55,542 nucleotides of DNA from Verrucomicrobiota bacterium (lineage in GTDB: Bacteria; Verrucomicrobiota; Verrucomicrobiia; Limisphaerales; J093). The notes under the pieces are model-generated. The model was not told where the DNA came from. It saw only the letters and a program-made list of their open reading frames with translations, and did no database searches. Position 1 is the stretch's first letter. Every line of letters starts with the position of its first letter. The position numbers and the translations under genes were made by a program. The DNA lies in the NCBI GenBank assembly GCA_016871715.1, contig VHCO01000021.1:1-55542 (forward strand). Direction: 5' to 3'. Positions 25,777-35,710 of the stretch are shown piece by piece.

Positions 25777-27159
25777 TCAGAATCTCCACGCGGCGTCCAC
25801 CTGCAGCCGGGTCATGTCGCTGTTCGACCCTGGCGGAAAGGCATGGATCAGTTCGGTCACAAAACAGGCCACGCTGAGCGTGAGCGCGTTGACTGGCGAA
25901 TAACTTGCCTTGATCCAATGGCCCCGCACGTTCGTGCCCAAACCGTAGCCGGGCCGGCCTCCGACCGGCGCGGCTTCGTAAAACGCGCCAAAGTCCGACT
26001 CGGGCAACTCTTCGTACCAGGCGTCGGCCTCGAGCGAGGTCCAGCGGTACGTCAAGTCCCAGAGGCCCTTCTTCCCAGCCTTGCCCAGGGTGACGCCAAC
26101 CGAGTAACCCTGACCATCCTGGCGCACCGCCGGGTTGTGCAGGTAATCGCCCGAGAGCGTGATCGGAAACGCGCCCGTGTAGAAGGGAAAGCTCTCGAGT
26201 TGGTAGGTCGCGCCAGCGTCCAGGTAGAACGGGTTGTAGTGGTAGACCAAGGCGCCCGCCGCGGTCCGCGTGTTGCCGCGCCCGCGATCGGGCACCGCTT
26301 CATTCGTGAGGCTGTCGGGGCTGAGGATGCCGAACCAACCGGCCCCCACGCTCGTCGTCAACCGGTCCGTCCAGGCCGAGTTCAGCCGCAGTTGGGTCCC
26401 CAGCAAATAGGCGTCCCGACTGCTGTCGCCCACCTCCGTCAGGATGAAGCCGCCGCCGGCCCAGCGTAGGGATTGCTTCTCGTTGAGCCGGTGGGTCAGC
26501 TCTTGCGCGAAACCCTCCGGCGTGTAGTCCCGGTCGAACATCAACGTCGAAGGAAACACGAATGGATTCTCGACCTTGCCGAACGACGATGCCACGTCCC
26601 ACTCGGGCGTGTTCAACGCCGTCCACCGCGCATAGGCGAGATCGAGGAAGACGTACTTCTTCGACGCGTTGGACCCGAGACTGGTGTTGCCCGAGAGCGG
26701 ATCGCCCCCGAAGCTGGCATCAGCCTCGCCCGAGGTCAACCGCACGCCCACCTCGAAACGGTCCGTCAGCGCCGCCGTCACGCCCAGACGCATGCGGTAG
26801 CGGAACCGGTTGCGATCGACGAAGGCGGGGTTGGCCGAGAAGAAACCTTCGTAGCGGCCTCGCAAGTCCCCGCTCAGCTTGAGCGCCGTCACCCAATCCG
26901 GCAGACCGCTCTTCACCCAGTAAGCGCGGGTGAAGTCCTTGTCCGTTTCCACCCGAAGTTCGTTGGCCTCCTGGACCGTGAGAATCCCCTTCTCGACCAG
27001 CTTGTCAATCAGGGCGTCGGCGGACTGTCCATACGCGGCGCCGGCACACAGCAGCGCCAAGACGGAGCCGCTGGCCGCCCGAGCCCACGGGCTGGCCTTC
27101 CCCCGCAGTCTCCTCTTCGTCGCGCGATTCGCATCGGTGGCAGTGACGTCGTGCTGCAT
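25777..27159 (-). CDS. Putative outer-membrane porin in the phosphate cluster
   Basis: A signal region (SGSVLALLCAGAAYGQ) precedes an N-terminal segment SADALIDKLVEKGILTVQEANELR, the short helical stretch usual in putative porins. About 400 residues of alternating beta-strand pattern follow, ending in ...LQVDAAWRF with the C-terminal Phe of outer-membrane barrels. Its place between pstB2 and pstS1 suggests it passes phosphate or phosphate esters across the outer membrane, like the role of OprP/PhoE-type porins, though it is not clearly related to them. It is 460 residues long; the ATG at 27159 gives a long basic n-region, so a later start is possible. Confidence 0.8.
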   Translation of the reverse strand: MQHDVTATDANRATKRRLRGKASPWARAASGSVLALLCAGAAYGQSADALIDKLVEKGILTVQEANELRVETDKDFTRAYWVKSGLPDWVTALKLSGDLRGRYEGFFSANPAFVDRNRFRYRMRLGVTAALTDRFEVGVRLTSGEADASFGGDPLSGNTSLGSNASKKYVFLDLAYARWTALNTPEWDVASSFGKVENPFVFPSTLMFDRDYTPEGFAQELTHRLNEKQSLRWAGGGFILTEVGDSSRDAYLLGTQLRLNSAWTDRLTTSVGAGWFGILSPDSLTNEAVPDRGRGNTRTAAGALVYHYNPFYLDAGATYQLESFPFYTGAFPITLSGDYLHNPAVRQDGQGYSVGVTLGKAGKKGLWDLTYRWTSLEADAWYEELPESDFGAFYEAAPVGGRPGYGLGTNVRGHWIKASYSPVNALTLSVACFVTELIHAFPPGSNSDMTRLQVDAAWRF

Positions 27160-27263
27160 GACGGGGACAGCGTGCCCGGGCCGGGTGACAGCCCCGCGTC
27201 GGAAAGGTTACGATTGCGTGAAGATCCAGCCGCCGGCGACCCGAGCCGGCGGCTTCGCGGCGG

Positions 27264-28031
27264 TCAGCCGTACCGGCCCTCGATGTACTCGGCAGTTCGG
27301 GGGTCTTGGGGATGGAGGAAGAGGTCTTCGGTGCGGCGGTGCTCGACGATCTCGCCTAGCAACATGTAGAGGCATTCGTCACTGGCGCGGCGGGCCTGGG
27401 CCATGTTGTGCGTGACGATCAGCATCGTGTAACGCCCCTTGAGGCTGAACAAGAGCTCCTCGATCGCTCGCGTGCCGTCGACATCCAGCGCCGAACAGGG
27501 TTCGTCCAACAGAATCACCTCTGGCTTGAGCGGCAGGAGCCGGGCGATGCACAGCTTCTGCTGTTGCTCGAGTTGAAGCGTGCTCGCCTTGGTGTCGAGC
27601 CGGTCCTTGAGATCATCCCAGAGGCCCACCTCGCTGAGCGCTTTCTCGACTGCCTCATCGAGCCGCGCGCGCTCGAGTTCGTGACGCTCCCCATGAATGC
27701 GCAGGCCAAAGACCACATTCTCGTAAACCGACAGCGGCAGCGGATTGGGCCGCTGGAACACCATGCCCACCGACTTGCGCAACTCGACCAGCGACACGTC
27801 CGGGTCATAGATGTTCTTGCCCAAGATCCGGATTTCTCCAGTCGTGGTCACATAGCCATACCGTTCGTTCACGCGGTTGAAACAGCGCAGCAGCGTGGTC
27901 TTGCCGCACCCCGACGGCCCGATGAGCGACGTGATCAGGCCGTGCTTGATCTCGACACTGACCTGGCGCAGGGCCTGGAACTTCGCGTACCACAAGTTCA
28001 GGTCGCGCGTTGTGATGCTCAGGTCCATCAT
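27264..28031 (-). CDS. pstB: PstB-like ATPase with degenerate signature motif (second system, PstB2)
   Basis: The 255-residue protein is a PstB by overall sequence. Walker A (GPSGCGKTT, 38-46), Q-loop Gln93 (GMVFQRPNP), Walker B (ILLDEPCSALD, Glu177) and the H-loop His208 (VTHNMAQ) are all intact. The ABC signature is not: where PstB has LSGGQQQRL this protein has LQLEQQQKL (152-160). The signature completes the ATP site of the partner subunit, so a homodimer would be defective. The preceding gene encodes a PstB with an intact signature but altered Q- and H-loops, and the two genes overlap by ATGA. A heterodimer is the natural inference. Confidence 0.92.
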   Translation of the reverse strand: MMDLSITTRDLNLWYAKFQALRQVSVEIKHGLITSLIGPSGCGKTTLLRCFNRVNERYGYVTTTGEIRILGKNIYDPDVSLVELRKSVGMVFQRPNPLPLSVYENVVFGLRIHGERHELERARLDEAVEKALSEVGLWDDLKDRLDTKASTLQLEQQQKLCIARLLPLKPEVILLDEPCSALDVDGTRAIEELLFSLKGRYTMLIVTHNMAQARRASDECLYMLLGEIVEHRRTEDLFLHPQDPRTAEYIEGRYG

Positions 28032-28789
28032 CCGAAAATCCCATTCACATACTCGTAGGTTTTACGATTCGCCGGTTGCTCGGAGAAGATCACGTCGGTC
28101 CGGTCCAACTCGACGATCTCGCCATTCCACAAAAACAGCGTGCGGTCGGCCAGGCGCCGGGCTTGTTGGGTGAGATTGGTCACCAAAATGATGGTCATGT
28201 GCGCTCGCAACTCCTTCAGGACCTCCTCGATCCGCATCGTCGTGACCGGGTCGATCGCGATCGAGAACTCGTCCAGGCATAGAATCTCCGGTTGATGCGA
28301 GAGGGCGCGGGCGATCGTCAGGCGCTGTTGTTGGCCGCCGGACAAGCGCGTTCCCAGGCTGTCGAGCCGATCTTTCACCTCCTCCCATAGGGCCGCCTGG
28401 CGGAGGCACTGTTCGACCATTGCCTCCAGATCGGCCTTGCGCGTCAACCCGGCGCACCGCGGAGCGAACGCCACATTGTCATAGATGCTCAAGGGCAATC
28501 CGACCGGCAGGGGAGCCACCATGCCGATCTTCCGCCGCAGGGCGAAAACGTCCTTGGTCCGCCGCACCTCGTCGCCATCCACCCGGATCGTCCCCTGGAC
28601 ACGGGCGGTCGGGACGAAATCGATCGTGCGGTTGAGGCAGCGCAACAAGGATGTCTTGCCCGATTGCGCAGGGCCGATCACACCGAAAATCTCGTTGGGC
28701 AACACGTCCAGCGAGATGCCGCGCAGGACCTCCTTGGGGCCGTACGCCAGCCGCAAGTCGCGGATTTCGATGCAGGGCGGTTCCGCCAT
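28028..28789 (-). CDS. PstB-like ATPase with altered Q- and H-loops (second system, PstB3)
   Basis: Walker A (GPAQSGKTS, 39-47), signature LSGGQQQRL (149-157) and the Walker B Glu174 (LCLDEFSIAID) are kept. The Q-loop reads GMVAPLPVG, with Pro93 where Gln is expected. The H-loop reads LVTNLTQQA, with Asn205 replacing the histidine needed for hydrolysis. Its own nucleotide site is thus likely poor, while it can supply a good LSGGQ to a partner. The start at 28789 fits the family; an upstream ATG at 28819 overlaps the pstA2 end and would add ten residues. Its stop overlaps the pstB2 start (ATGA). Confidence 0.88.
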   Translation of the reverse strand: MAEPPCIEIRDLRLAYGPKEVLRGISLDVLPNEIFGVIGPAQSGKTSLLRCLNRTIDFVPTARVQGTIRVDGDEVRRTKDVFALRRKIGMVAPLPVGLPLSIYDNVAFAPRCAGLTRKADLEAMVEQCLRQAALWEEVKDRLDSLGTRLSGGQQQRLTIARALSHQPEILCLDEFSIAIDPVTTMRIEEVLKELRAHMTIILVTNLTQQARRLADRTLFLWNGEIVELDRTDVIFSEQPANRKTYEYVNGIFG

Positions 28790-28812
28790 AGCAGCCGGGG
28801 CTCGGGGCACGC

Positions 28813-29718
28813 TCACCATCTCTTCCGCGCGCGGAGATAGACCCGCAACGCGATGGCGGTGGCGTTGACCAGGAGGACCGCCCCCAACAGAACCACCGCC
28901 GTGGCGAACGGAATCGATTCCTTCACTCCGGGCACCTGGGTCGAGAGCGTGTACAGGTGCATGGACAAGGCCATGCACTGTTGGTGCAGACCGTAGGCGA
29001 AGAAGTCGCCTTTTTGCACCACCTTGTAAAACACCGCGCCCGTAAACATGATCGGCGCCGTCTCGCCCGCCGCTCGGCTGACTTGCAGGATCACCCCGGT
29101 GAGGATGCCACTGATCGAATTGGGCAACACGACGGCGCGGATGGTCTGCCAACGCGTGGCCCCAACGTTCCAGCACGCCTCCCGAAAGCTCCGCGGCACG
29201 CTGGCCAGCGCCTCGCGCGTGCTGGCAATGATGACCGGCAGGGTCATGATCGCCAGGGTCAACGACGCGGAGACGATCGAGTAGCCGAATCGCGCCGCGT
29301 ACACGAAAGCCCCCAGGCCGAAGAGGGCATGCACAATGCTCGGCACACCCGCCAGGTTGATCACCGCCAAATTGATCAGCCGGTTAAACCAGTGGTCTCC
29401 CGCATACTCGTTCAGATACACCGCCGCCAAAATCCCAATCGGCGCCGAGACCGCCAGCGAGAGAAACACCAAGTAAATCGTCCCCACTAACGCCGGCCAA
29501 ATGCCCCCCTCGGTCATGCCTCGCGCCGGCACCTCCAACAGAAAGCTTAAACTCAGCGAGGGCCACGCCCGCTCGAACAGATACCCCACAATCAACAGCA
29601 AGGGTACGATCATCGCCACCGCCATCCCGCAGAAGATCCAGCGGGCCAGCGCTTCCTGCCGCGCCTTGCGCCGGCTCAGCGGCGTCGCCGTGAACCGTTG
29701 ACTGGACGAGGAACTCAT
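28813..29718 (-). CDS. pstA: Phosphate ABC transporter permease PstA (second system)
   Basis: This 301-residue permease has six predicted helices and the coupling loop [42 protein letters not shown] and VSRAAGETAPIMFTGAVFYK are typical PstA segments. It differs clearly in sequence from PstA1, so the two systems are not a recent tandem duplication. Its start overlaps the pstC2 stop by ATGA. The ATPases that serve it are probably the two unequal PstB-like proteins that follow. Confidence 0.93.
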   Translation of the reverse strand: MSSSSSQRFTATPLSRRKARQEALARWIFCGMAVAMIVPLLLIVGYLFERAWPSLSLSFLLEVPARGMTEGGIWPALVGTIYLVFLSLAVSAPIGILAAVYLNEYAGDHWFNRLINLAVINLAGVPSIVHALFGLGAFVYAARFGYSIVSASLTLAIMTLPVIIASTREALASVPRSFREACWNVGATRWQTIRAVVLPNSISGILTGVILQVSRAAGETAPIMFTGAVFYKVVQKGDFFAYGLHQQCMALSMHLYTLSTQVPGVKESIPFATAVVLLGAVLLVNATAIALRVYLRARKRW

Positions 29719-30662
29719 TTCTTCCGAATACCGCGCACGATGAAGTCGGCGGTCAGGTTCACGATGAACGTGAGGGTGAAGAGCAGCACCCCCGTCAGAA
29801 ACAACACCCGGTAATGATCCGAGCCCTCCGGCGCTTCACCCAACTCCGCCGCGATGTTCGCCGTCAGCGTCCGCACCGAGTCCAACAGGCTATGCGGGAT
29901 GTGCACCGCGTGCCCAGTCGCCATCAGCACCGCCATCGTCTCGCCCACCGCCCGGCCCACGCCCAGCAGCACCGCCGCCAGCAGACCCGTCTTGGCCGCC
30001 GGCAACAGCACCCGCCAAACCAGTTGCCACCGCGTCGCCCCCAAGGCGATCCCCGCCTCGCGGTACTGGTCCGGCACGGCCTTGAGCGCGTCTTCGCCGA
30101 TCGACACGATGATCGGCACGCTCATCAGAGCCAGAATAATGCCTCCGTTGAGGATGTTCACCCCCACCGGCGCCCCCGTGTATTGGACAATCAAGCGGCT
30201 CATCACCGTCAGCCCCACAAAACCCCAGACCACGCTCGGGATAGCCGCCAGCAGCTCGATCACAATCTTCAGCGTCTCCTTCACCCGCGAACCGCAAAAC
30301 TCAGAGATGTAAATCGCCGCGCCTAGGCCGAACGGAACCGCCAGCACCATCGCCAGCGCCGTGACGCTCAACGTGCCCGCAATCATCGCCAAGACCCCAT
30401 AGCGCTTGTTCGTCGCCGACGTGGGATACCACTGTTCGCTGAACAGAAACTGGGTGAGGCTGAAATTCTCCTTGCCCAGCACGGGAAAAGCCTCGCGAAA
30501 GACAAAAAAGAATATCCCCAGCACAAACACAATCGCGCTGATCCCACACAGGTAGATCAACCCCTCCAACAACCGCTCCCCCGCCAACGCCCAAAGCCCG
30601 CGCCGCGCCCGGCGCACAGCCCAACCCTCGGCTGGCTCTTGCGGCATGGCACCGGAGTTCAT
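29715..30662 (-). CDS. pstC: Phosphate ABC transporter permease PstC (second system)
   Basis: The 315-residue protein shows PstC hallmarks: IELLAAIPSVVWGFVGLTV, the coupling loop REAGIALGATRWQLVWRVLLP, and [20 protein letters not shown]. It has the short periplasmic loop FSLTQFLFSEQWYPTS of ordinary PstC proteins and lacks the charged insert of PstC1. The start at 30662 is set by where the membrane protein pattern begins. It lies 139 bp after pstS2 and overlaps pstA2 by ATGA. Confidence 0.93.
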   Translation of the reverse strand: MNSGAMPQEPAEGWAVRRARRGLWALAGERLLEGLIYLCGISAIVFVLGIFFFVFREAFPVLGKENFSLTQFLFSEQWYPTSATNKRYGVLAMIAGTLSVTALAMVLAVPFGLGAAIYISEFCGSRVKETLKIVIELLAAIPSVVWGFVGLTVMSRLIVQYTGAPVGVNILNGGIILALMSVPIIVSIGEDALKAVPDQYREAGIALGATRWQLVWRVLLPAAKTGLLAAVLLGVGRAVGETMAVLMATGHAVHIPHSLLDSVRTLTANIAAELGEAPEGSDHYRVLFLTGVLLFTLTFIVNLTADFIVRGIRKK

Positions 30663-30801
30663 GGTCGCATGGGGCCGACACCGGGCCGCCCGAGTCGAGG
30701 TGGGATGACGCGCGGCCAACCGCTCGGCGGCGAAGCCGGGGACGCACGGAGCTGGGCCTGGTGCGCGCGAGGTGGCAAGGCGGGCAAAAGCTCTCCTCCG
30801 A

Positions 30802-31725
30802 CTAAGGCGCGCGGTCCGCCGGGGCCAGCGGCACGTAACCGGTCTCCTCGACAATCCGCTGCCCCGCGTCCGACCGGATCCAGCTCAGGTACTCCTGGAG
30901 GGGCCCGGCAGGCTCGCCCAGCGTGTACAGCAACAGCGAACGGGACACCGGATAGCTCTTGTTGAGCGCGTTCTCGACGCTGGGAGCTACCGCCGGTTGG
31001 CCCGGCTGGCTCCTTACCCGGAGCATCTTCACTGCCGGCGTCGCATACCCCATCCCGCTATAGCCGATCGCCGTGAGCGTCGAGGCCACCAACTCGACCA
31101 CTTCCTTCGAGCCGTTCATGTCCCGCGACCCGAGCTTGAAATCCTTGTCTGCCAGCACGTGCTCGCGAAAGAATTCATAAGTCCCTGAACTCGACTGCCG
31201 ACTCACCCGCACAATCGTGTCGTCGGCCGTCCCAGGCAGCTTCACACCCAACTCCGACCACTTGGTCAACTGGCCGTCCTCGGCATAAATCCCAGCGAGT
31301 TGAGTGAAAGTGATTTCCTCCAGTGGATTGTCCTTGTGAACGTAAATGGCGAGGGCGTCGTACCCCACAATGAACTCCCTGGGTTCCTTCCCCGTGTTCT
31401 TCTTGGCTTGGTCGATCTCCTCAGGCTTCATGTCGCGGCTGCAACTGGCCAGATCGATCGTGCCGCGAATCAGCGCGGCAATCCCTTGTCCCGACCCGCC
31501 GCCAGAAACTTCCACGTCCACCTCCGGCGCGACTTGCCGATACGCCTCCGCCCAAGCCTGCGCCAGGTTCACCATCGTGTCCGAGCCTTTGTTCTGGATG
31601 GTCACTCGGCCCGCCCCGCCGCTGCCGCCGCCACAACCGGCCCAGAATAAGCAGGCGGTTAGGGCAACGCCGAGCAGGCTCAGCCGCGGCGCCAACGAAG
31701 ACGAGCATCGCACGCGATCGATCAT
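30802..31725 (-). CDS. pstS: Phosphate-binding lipoprotein PstS (second system)
   Basis: A lipoprotein signal ends in LFWAGC, followed by a Gly/Ser linker. The binding domain has NKGSDTMVNLAQAW, SGGGSGQGIAAL, SCSRDMKPEE and RQSSSGTYEFFREH, the phosphate-coordinating loops of PstS. Being lipid-anchored it would stay near the membrane, unlike PstS1. It is 307 residues long. The gene overlaps the phoU2 stop by ATGA, which ties the fused PhoU tightly to this second transporter. Confidence 0.93.
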   Translation of the reverse strand: MIDRVRCSSSLAPRLSLLGVALTACLFWAGCGGGSGGAGRVTIQNKGSDTMVNLAQAWAEAYRQVAPEVDVEVSGGGSGQGIAALIRGTIDLASCSRDMKPEEIDQAKKNTGKEPREFIVGYDALAIYVHKDNPLEEITFTQLAGIYAEDGQLTKWSELGVKLPGTADDTIVRVSRQSSSGTYEFFREHVLADKDFKLGSRDMNGSKEVVELVASTLTAIGYSGMGYATPAVKMLRVRSQPGQPAVAPSVENALNKSYPVSRSLLLYTLGEPAGPLQEYLSWIRSDAGQRIVEETGYVPLAPADRAP

Positions 31726-32849
31726 GAGGTGTGTTCCTGGGGTTTGTTGCCGAGGATGGCCTCGACCAGTTCTCGGATGTGAGTGTTCAAGTAGCGGAAG
31801 GCGGCCTCGAGCCCGGCCTGGACGTCCTCACCCGCCACAGCGGGCGCCAGCGGATCGGCCACCGGCCAAACCAGACACACCGTCTTGGTGGGAGGCGGAG
31901 GGAAGGCCTTCCGGGCCGTTTCCGTCAGCGCCACCATCACCTGGTAGTGCTCCAGATGCGGCACCTGCTCGAGCGACTTCGAGGCCTGCCGCCCCAGCGA
32001 CATCCCTTTCGACGCCAAGAACGCCACCACCCGTTCGTCGACCGGCTCGGGGGTCAAACCCGCACTCGAAAAGACAAACCGCCGAATGCCCAGCGCCTGG
32101 CCGATACCCTCCGCCATCTGACTCAAACACCCGTTGCCTTCGTCGATGAACAGAATCCGAAACGCCTCCCCTCCCTTGTGTTTGATCACCTCGCCGGTGC
32201 ACATGTACAGCACCTCCTCGCAGAGGTTCTTGGCCTGGTCCGTCACCCGCTCGAATCTCCGCGCGATCGTCAGCAGCGGCGTCAGCGCCGCCAACGGCAA
32301 CTCCTCCGCCTGCCGCAATGCCATCAGCTCGGCGCCGATCGCGCTGCGCAGCCCGTTCGCCCGCTCCTCGATCACCATCGTCCGCCGCGCCAGGTCCGCG
32401 TCCTGATCCAAAAACGACTGAACCGCGTCCCGCAACATGTGAATGGCCAGGTGGCCCAATTCGACGAACTTGGCGTGGGGCGGCTGCGGCTCGAGCGAGC
32501 TGATCGTCAAGACCTGACGCGCCACGCTCTCGGCGTAGTCGCCGATCCGCTCCAGTTCCTTGTTGATCTTGATGGCGGTGAACACGAAACGGAGGTGGCT
32601 GGCCACCGGCTGCTGGCGCACGAGAAACTCCAGACACAACCGGTCCAGCTCCGTCTCGAGCTCGTCCAGGTACTGGTCGCGCAGGATCACAGAATAGGCC
32701 AATTGGCGATTGCGCTCGACCAACGATTGCAGGCTCGCCTTCAGCGCGCGCTCGCCTAAGTGCCCCATCTCGAGCACCTTAGCGCGGATGATCTCGATGT
32801 CCCGCCGCAGGGACTCTTCCAAGTGAGTTCGTGTGTTCAACGCCGTCAC
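31722..32849 (-). CDS. PhoU fused to an inactive low-molecular-weight phosphatase/arsenate-reductase-like domain
   Basis: Residues 1-225 are a complete PhoU with two three-helix repeats (KELERIGDYAESVARQV, RFERVTDQAKNLCEEV). Residues 230-340 follow the LMW-PTP/ArsC fold: FRILFIDEGNGCLSQMAEG, FVFSSAGLTPEPVDER, ASKGMSLGRQASKSL, and a late WPVADP keeping the general-acid Asp. In active enzymes the P-loop is CxGNxCRS; here the nucleophilic Cys is Asp236 and the Arg is Leu242. The ArsC redox cysteines are also missing (ALTETARKAF). It therefore looks like a phosphate- or ligand-sensing pseudo-enzyme. A GTG at 32849 is the start. It heads the phosphate cluster and overlaps pstS2 by ATGA. Confidence 0.85.
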   Translation of the reverse strand: MTALNTRTHLEESLRRDIEIIRAKVLEMGHLGERALKASLQSLVERNRQLAYSVILRDQYLDELETELDRLCLEFLVRQQPVASHLRFVFTAIKINKELERIGDYAESVARQVLTISSLEPQPPHAKFVELGHLAIHMLRDAVQSFLDQDADLARRTMVIEERANGLRSAIGAELMALRQAEELPLAALTPLLTIARRFERVTDQAKNLCEEVLYMCTGEVIKHKGGEAFRILFIDEGNGCLSQMAEGIGQALGIRRFVFSSAGLTPEPVDERVVAFLASKGMSLGRQASKSLEQVPHLEHYQVMVALTETARKAFPPPPTKTVCLVWPVADPLAPAVAGEDVQAGLEAAFRYLNTHIRELVEAILGNKPQEHTS

Positions 32850-32953
32850 CAGCTATAAGCCATGCGCCCCCCAGTGGCGACACATTTCGACGTGCCTGCG
32901 CGCCGAGGCTGGGCTGCGCTCCTTTCGGTTCCCGCTCGGCCCACGGCAGGCCG

Positions 32954-33412
32954 TTACTCCTCAAGGGCGGTGTCCATCAGCATCGCCAGGTCCACCCTCC
33001 GACGAGCCGCCCATTCTGCTGACAGCTCGCGCTCACTTGACCCGGTTGACTGCGGCTCGACACCCAAAGGCGACGCGGACGCGAGACACCCCGCCTCTCG
33101 ATCTACCCGCCCCAAGGCCAGCGCCAGGCAGAACTCGAGCTGGCCTCGACACGTCCGGCGGAACCGGCGCAGTTCCCCGGCCCTCGGGCTCCGCGCACCA
33201 CAGATCGATCGCGAAACATTCTCGTGGCTCACCTTCCAAGCGATCTCCTCCGAGCTATAGGTTCCCGTGGCGTAGCTGTACACCATTAGCGTCAGCAGCA
33301 CCTCGGGTGGGCATGCCCACTCCTCCCGAGCCTCGCTGAAGTTTCTCGAGTTCGCAGAACCCATCGAGCCAACCGCCTGCCGCGCCGCCTCCAGCCAGAC
33401 GGACTCGGCCAT
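32954..33412 (-). CDS. Transposase-derived small protein (N-terminal domain only)
   Basis: The core (WACPPEVLLTLMVYSYATG, then TYSSEEIAWKV, then ELRRFRRTC) matches the N-terminal DNA-binding region of IS1182/IS5-like transposases. The DDE catalytic domain is absent; instead the protein ends at RVDLAMLMDTALEE. It is either a relic or a short domesticated family. I choose the ATG at 33412 because the similarity starts there; a frame extends further upstream to 33610 and beyond without recognisable content. No inverted terminal repeats are evident. It lies 104 bp upstream of phoU2 on the same strand. Confidence 0.45.
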   Translation of the reverse strand: MAESVWLEAARQAVGSMGSANSRNFSEAREEWACPPEVLLTLMVYSYATGTYSSEEIAWKVSHENVSRSICGARSPRAGELRRFRRTCRGQLEFCLALALGRVDREAGCLASASPLGVEPQSTGSSERELSAEWAARRRVDLAMLMDTALEE

Positions 33413-33734
33413 CCCCCGCGCACGCTTCTCCGCGTCCAAGCGACCGCGCGCACCAGCGTTGACATCGGCTCGGCTGGCACCGCCCACGGTGGCTCCCGGC
33501 CAGTCCGCGCGAGGTGTCGAACGCCGCCCCATGCACACGGCGTTGCGCCATCGGGTCCAGAGGCTCCTGGCCCCAAACCTCTCGTTCACCCAGCAACCTG
33601 GCTTCTTCATCAAGGCCAAGCTTGGTTCAGGCCTGTGGCACGGTGATGTCGGCACGGTGACGAATCGGTGACGATTCTGCCCCCGCCCCCTCGCCGCCCT
33701 GTGCCATAGCCAAACCTCCACAAACCTCCAATGC

Positions 33735-33808
33735 GAGTCTCCGCAAGGGGTTGCTGCACCGGCCGTTGCACGAGCGCTGTCAAGTACTAAGAAGCCGATA
33801 AACAGAAC
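33735..33808. repeat. 74-bp direct repeat, copy A
   Basis: This segment is about 84% identical over 74 bp to 33973-34046, in the same orientation. Both contain CTGTCAAGTACTA, which on the reverse strand reads as a -35-like TTGACAG. They lie in the gene-poor stretch 33413-34209. Confidence 0.8.
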
Positions 33809-33972
33809 TGCCATCCTGTGGCAATGCGAATGCGAAGGGTTGCGAAAGGTTGACGGAGCTTTGCACGTCCGCGCGCCCACCGAGGGCACTCGTTCAACCG
33901 CTAGCGCTCGCCCCCTACGCTACGCGCTCTCTCTACGCTCTCCCCTCCCCTCCCCTACTAACCACGTTACGT

Positions 33973-34046
33973 GAGTCGCCGCAAGTGGTTGCGCCACCGG
34001 CGGTTCAACGAGCACTGTCAAGTACTATAAAGCTGATACACAGAAC
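33973..34046. repeat. 74-bp direct repeat, copy B
   Basis: This is the second copy of the repeat at 33735-33808, with about 12 substitutions and no gap. The DNA between the copies has a short CTCCC tandem (about 33941-33956) and no gene that I can see. After copy B comes a GGAATGGAAGGAATGG microrepeat (about 34057-34074). Confidence 0.8.
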
Positions 34047-34209
34047 GTTTAGGCGAGGAATGGAAGGAATGGAATGTAAGCCGCACAGGCTGAGGATCGC
34101 GGTCCTGAGCCATTGCCATTGCCGTTGGCTACCCTGGTTTGGGGGTCGACGTCGAGGTTCGGCGATGACGGGGAGGACGGGGAGTGAACCGAGACGAATG
34201 ACGGTGGGT

Positions 34210-35586
<1,377 letters not shown>

Positions 35587-35710
35587 TACTGCTCCCTACC
35601 GTCAAGCTCGAGTCGATCCCGAGGTTTCATCCTAATAGCAATCGGGTCGAAGGTGGTGGATGTGGAATTGGGGGGAAGCTGCAATGGCGCGGTCGCTGGA
35701 GGCTGGGCAC

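Noticed and set aside
27264..28031. Explaining the missing LSGGQ in PstB2 as a sequencing error
   Set aside because: The frame is intact across the motif and flanking residues (QQQKLCIAR) align well; several independent substitutions would be needed.
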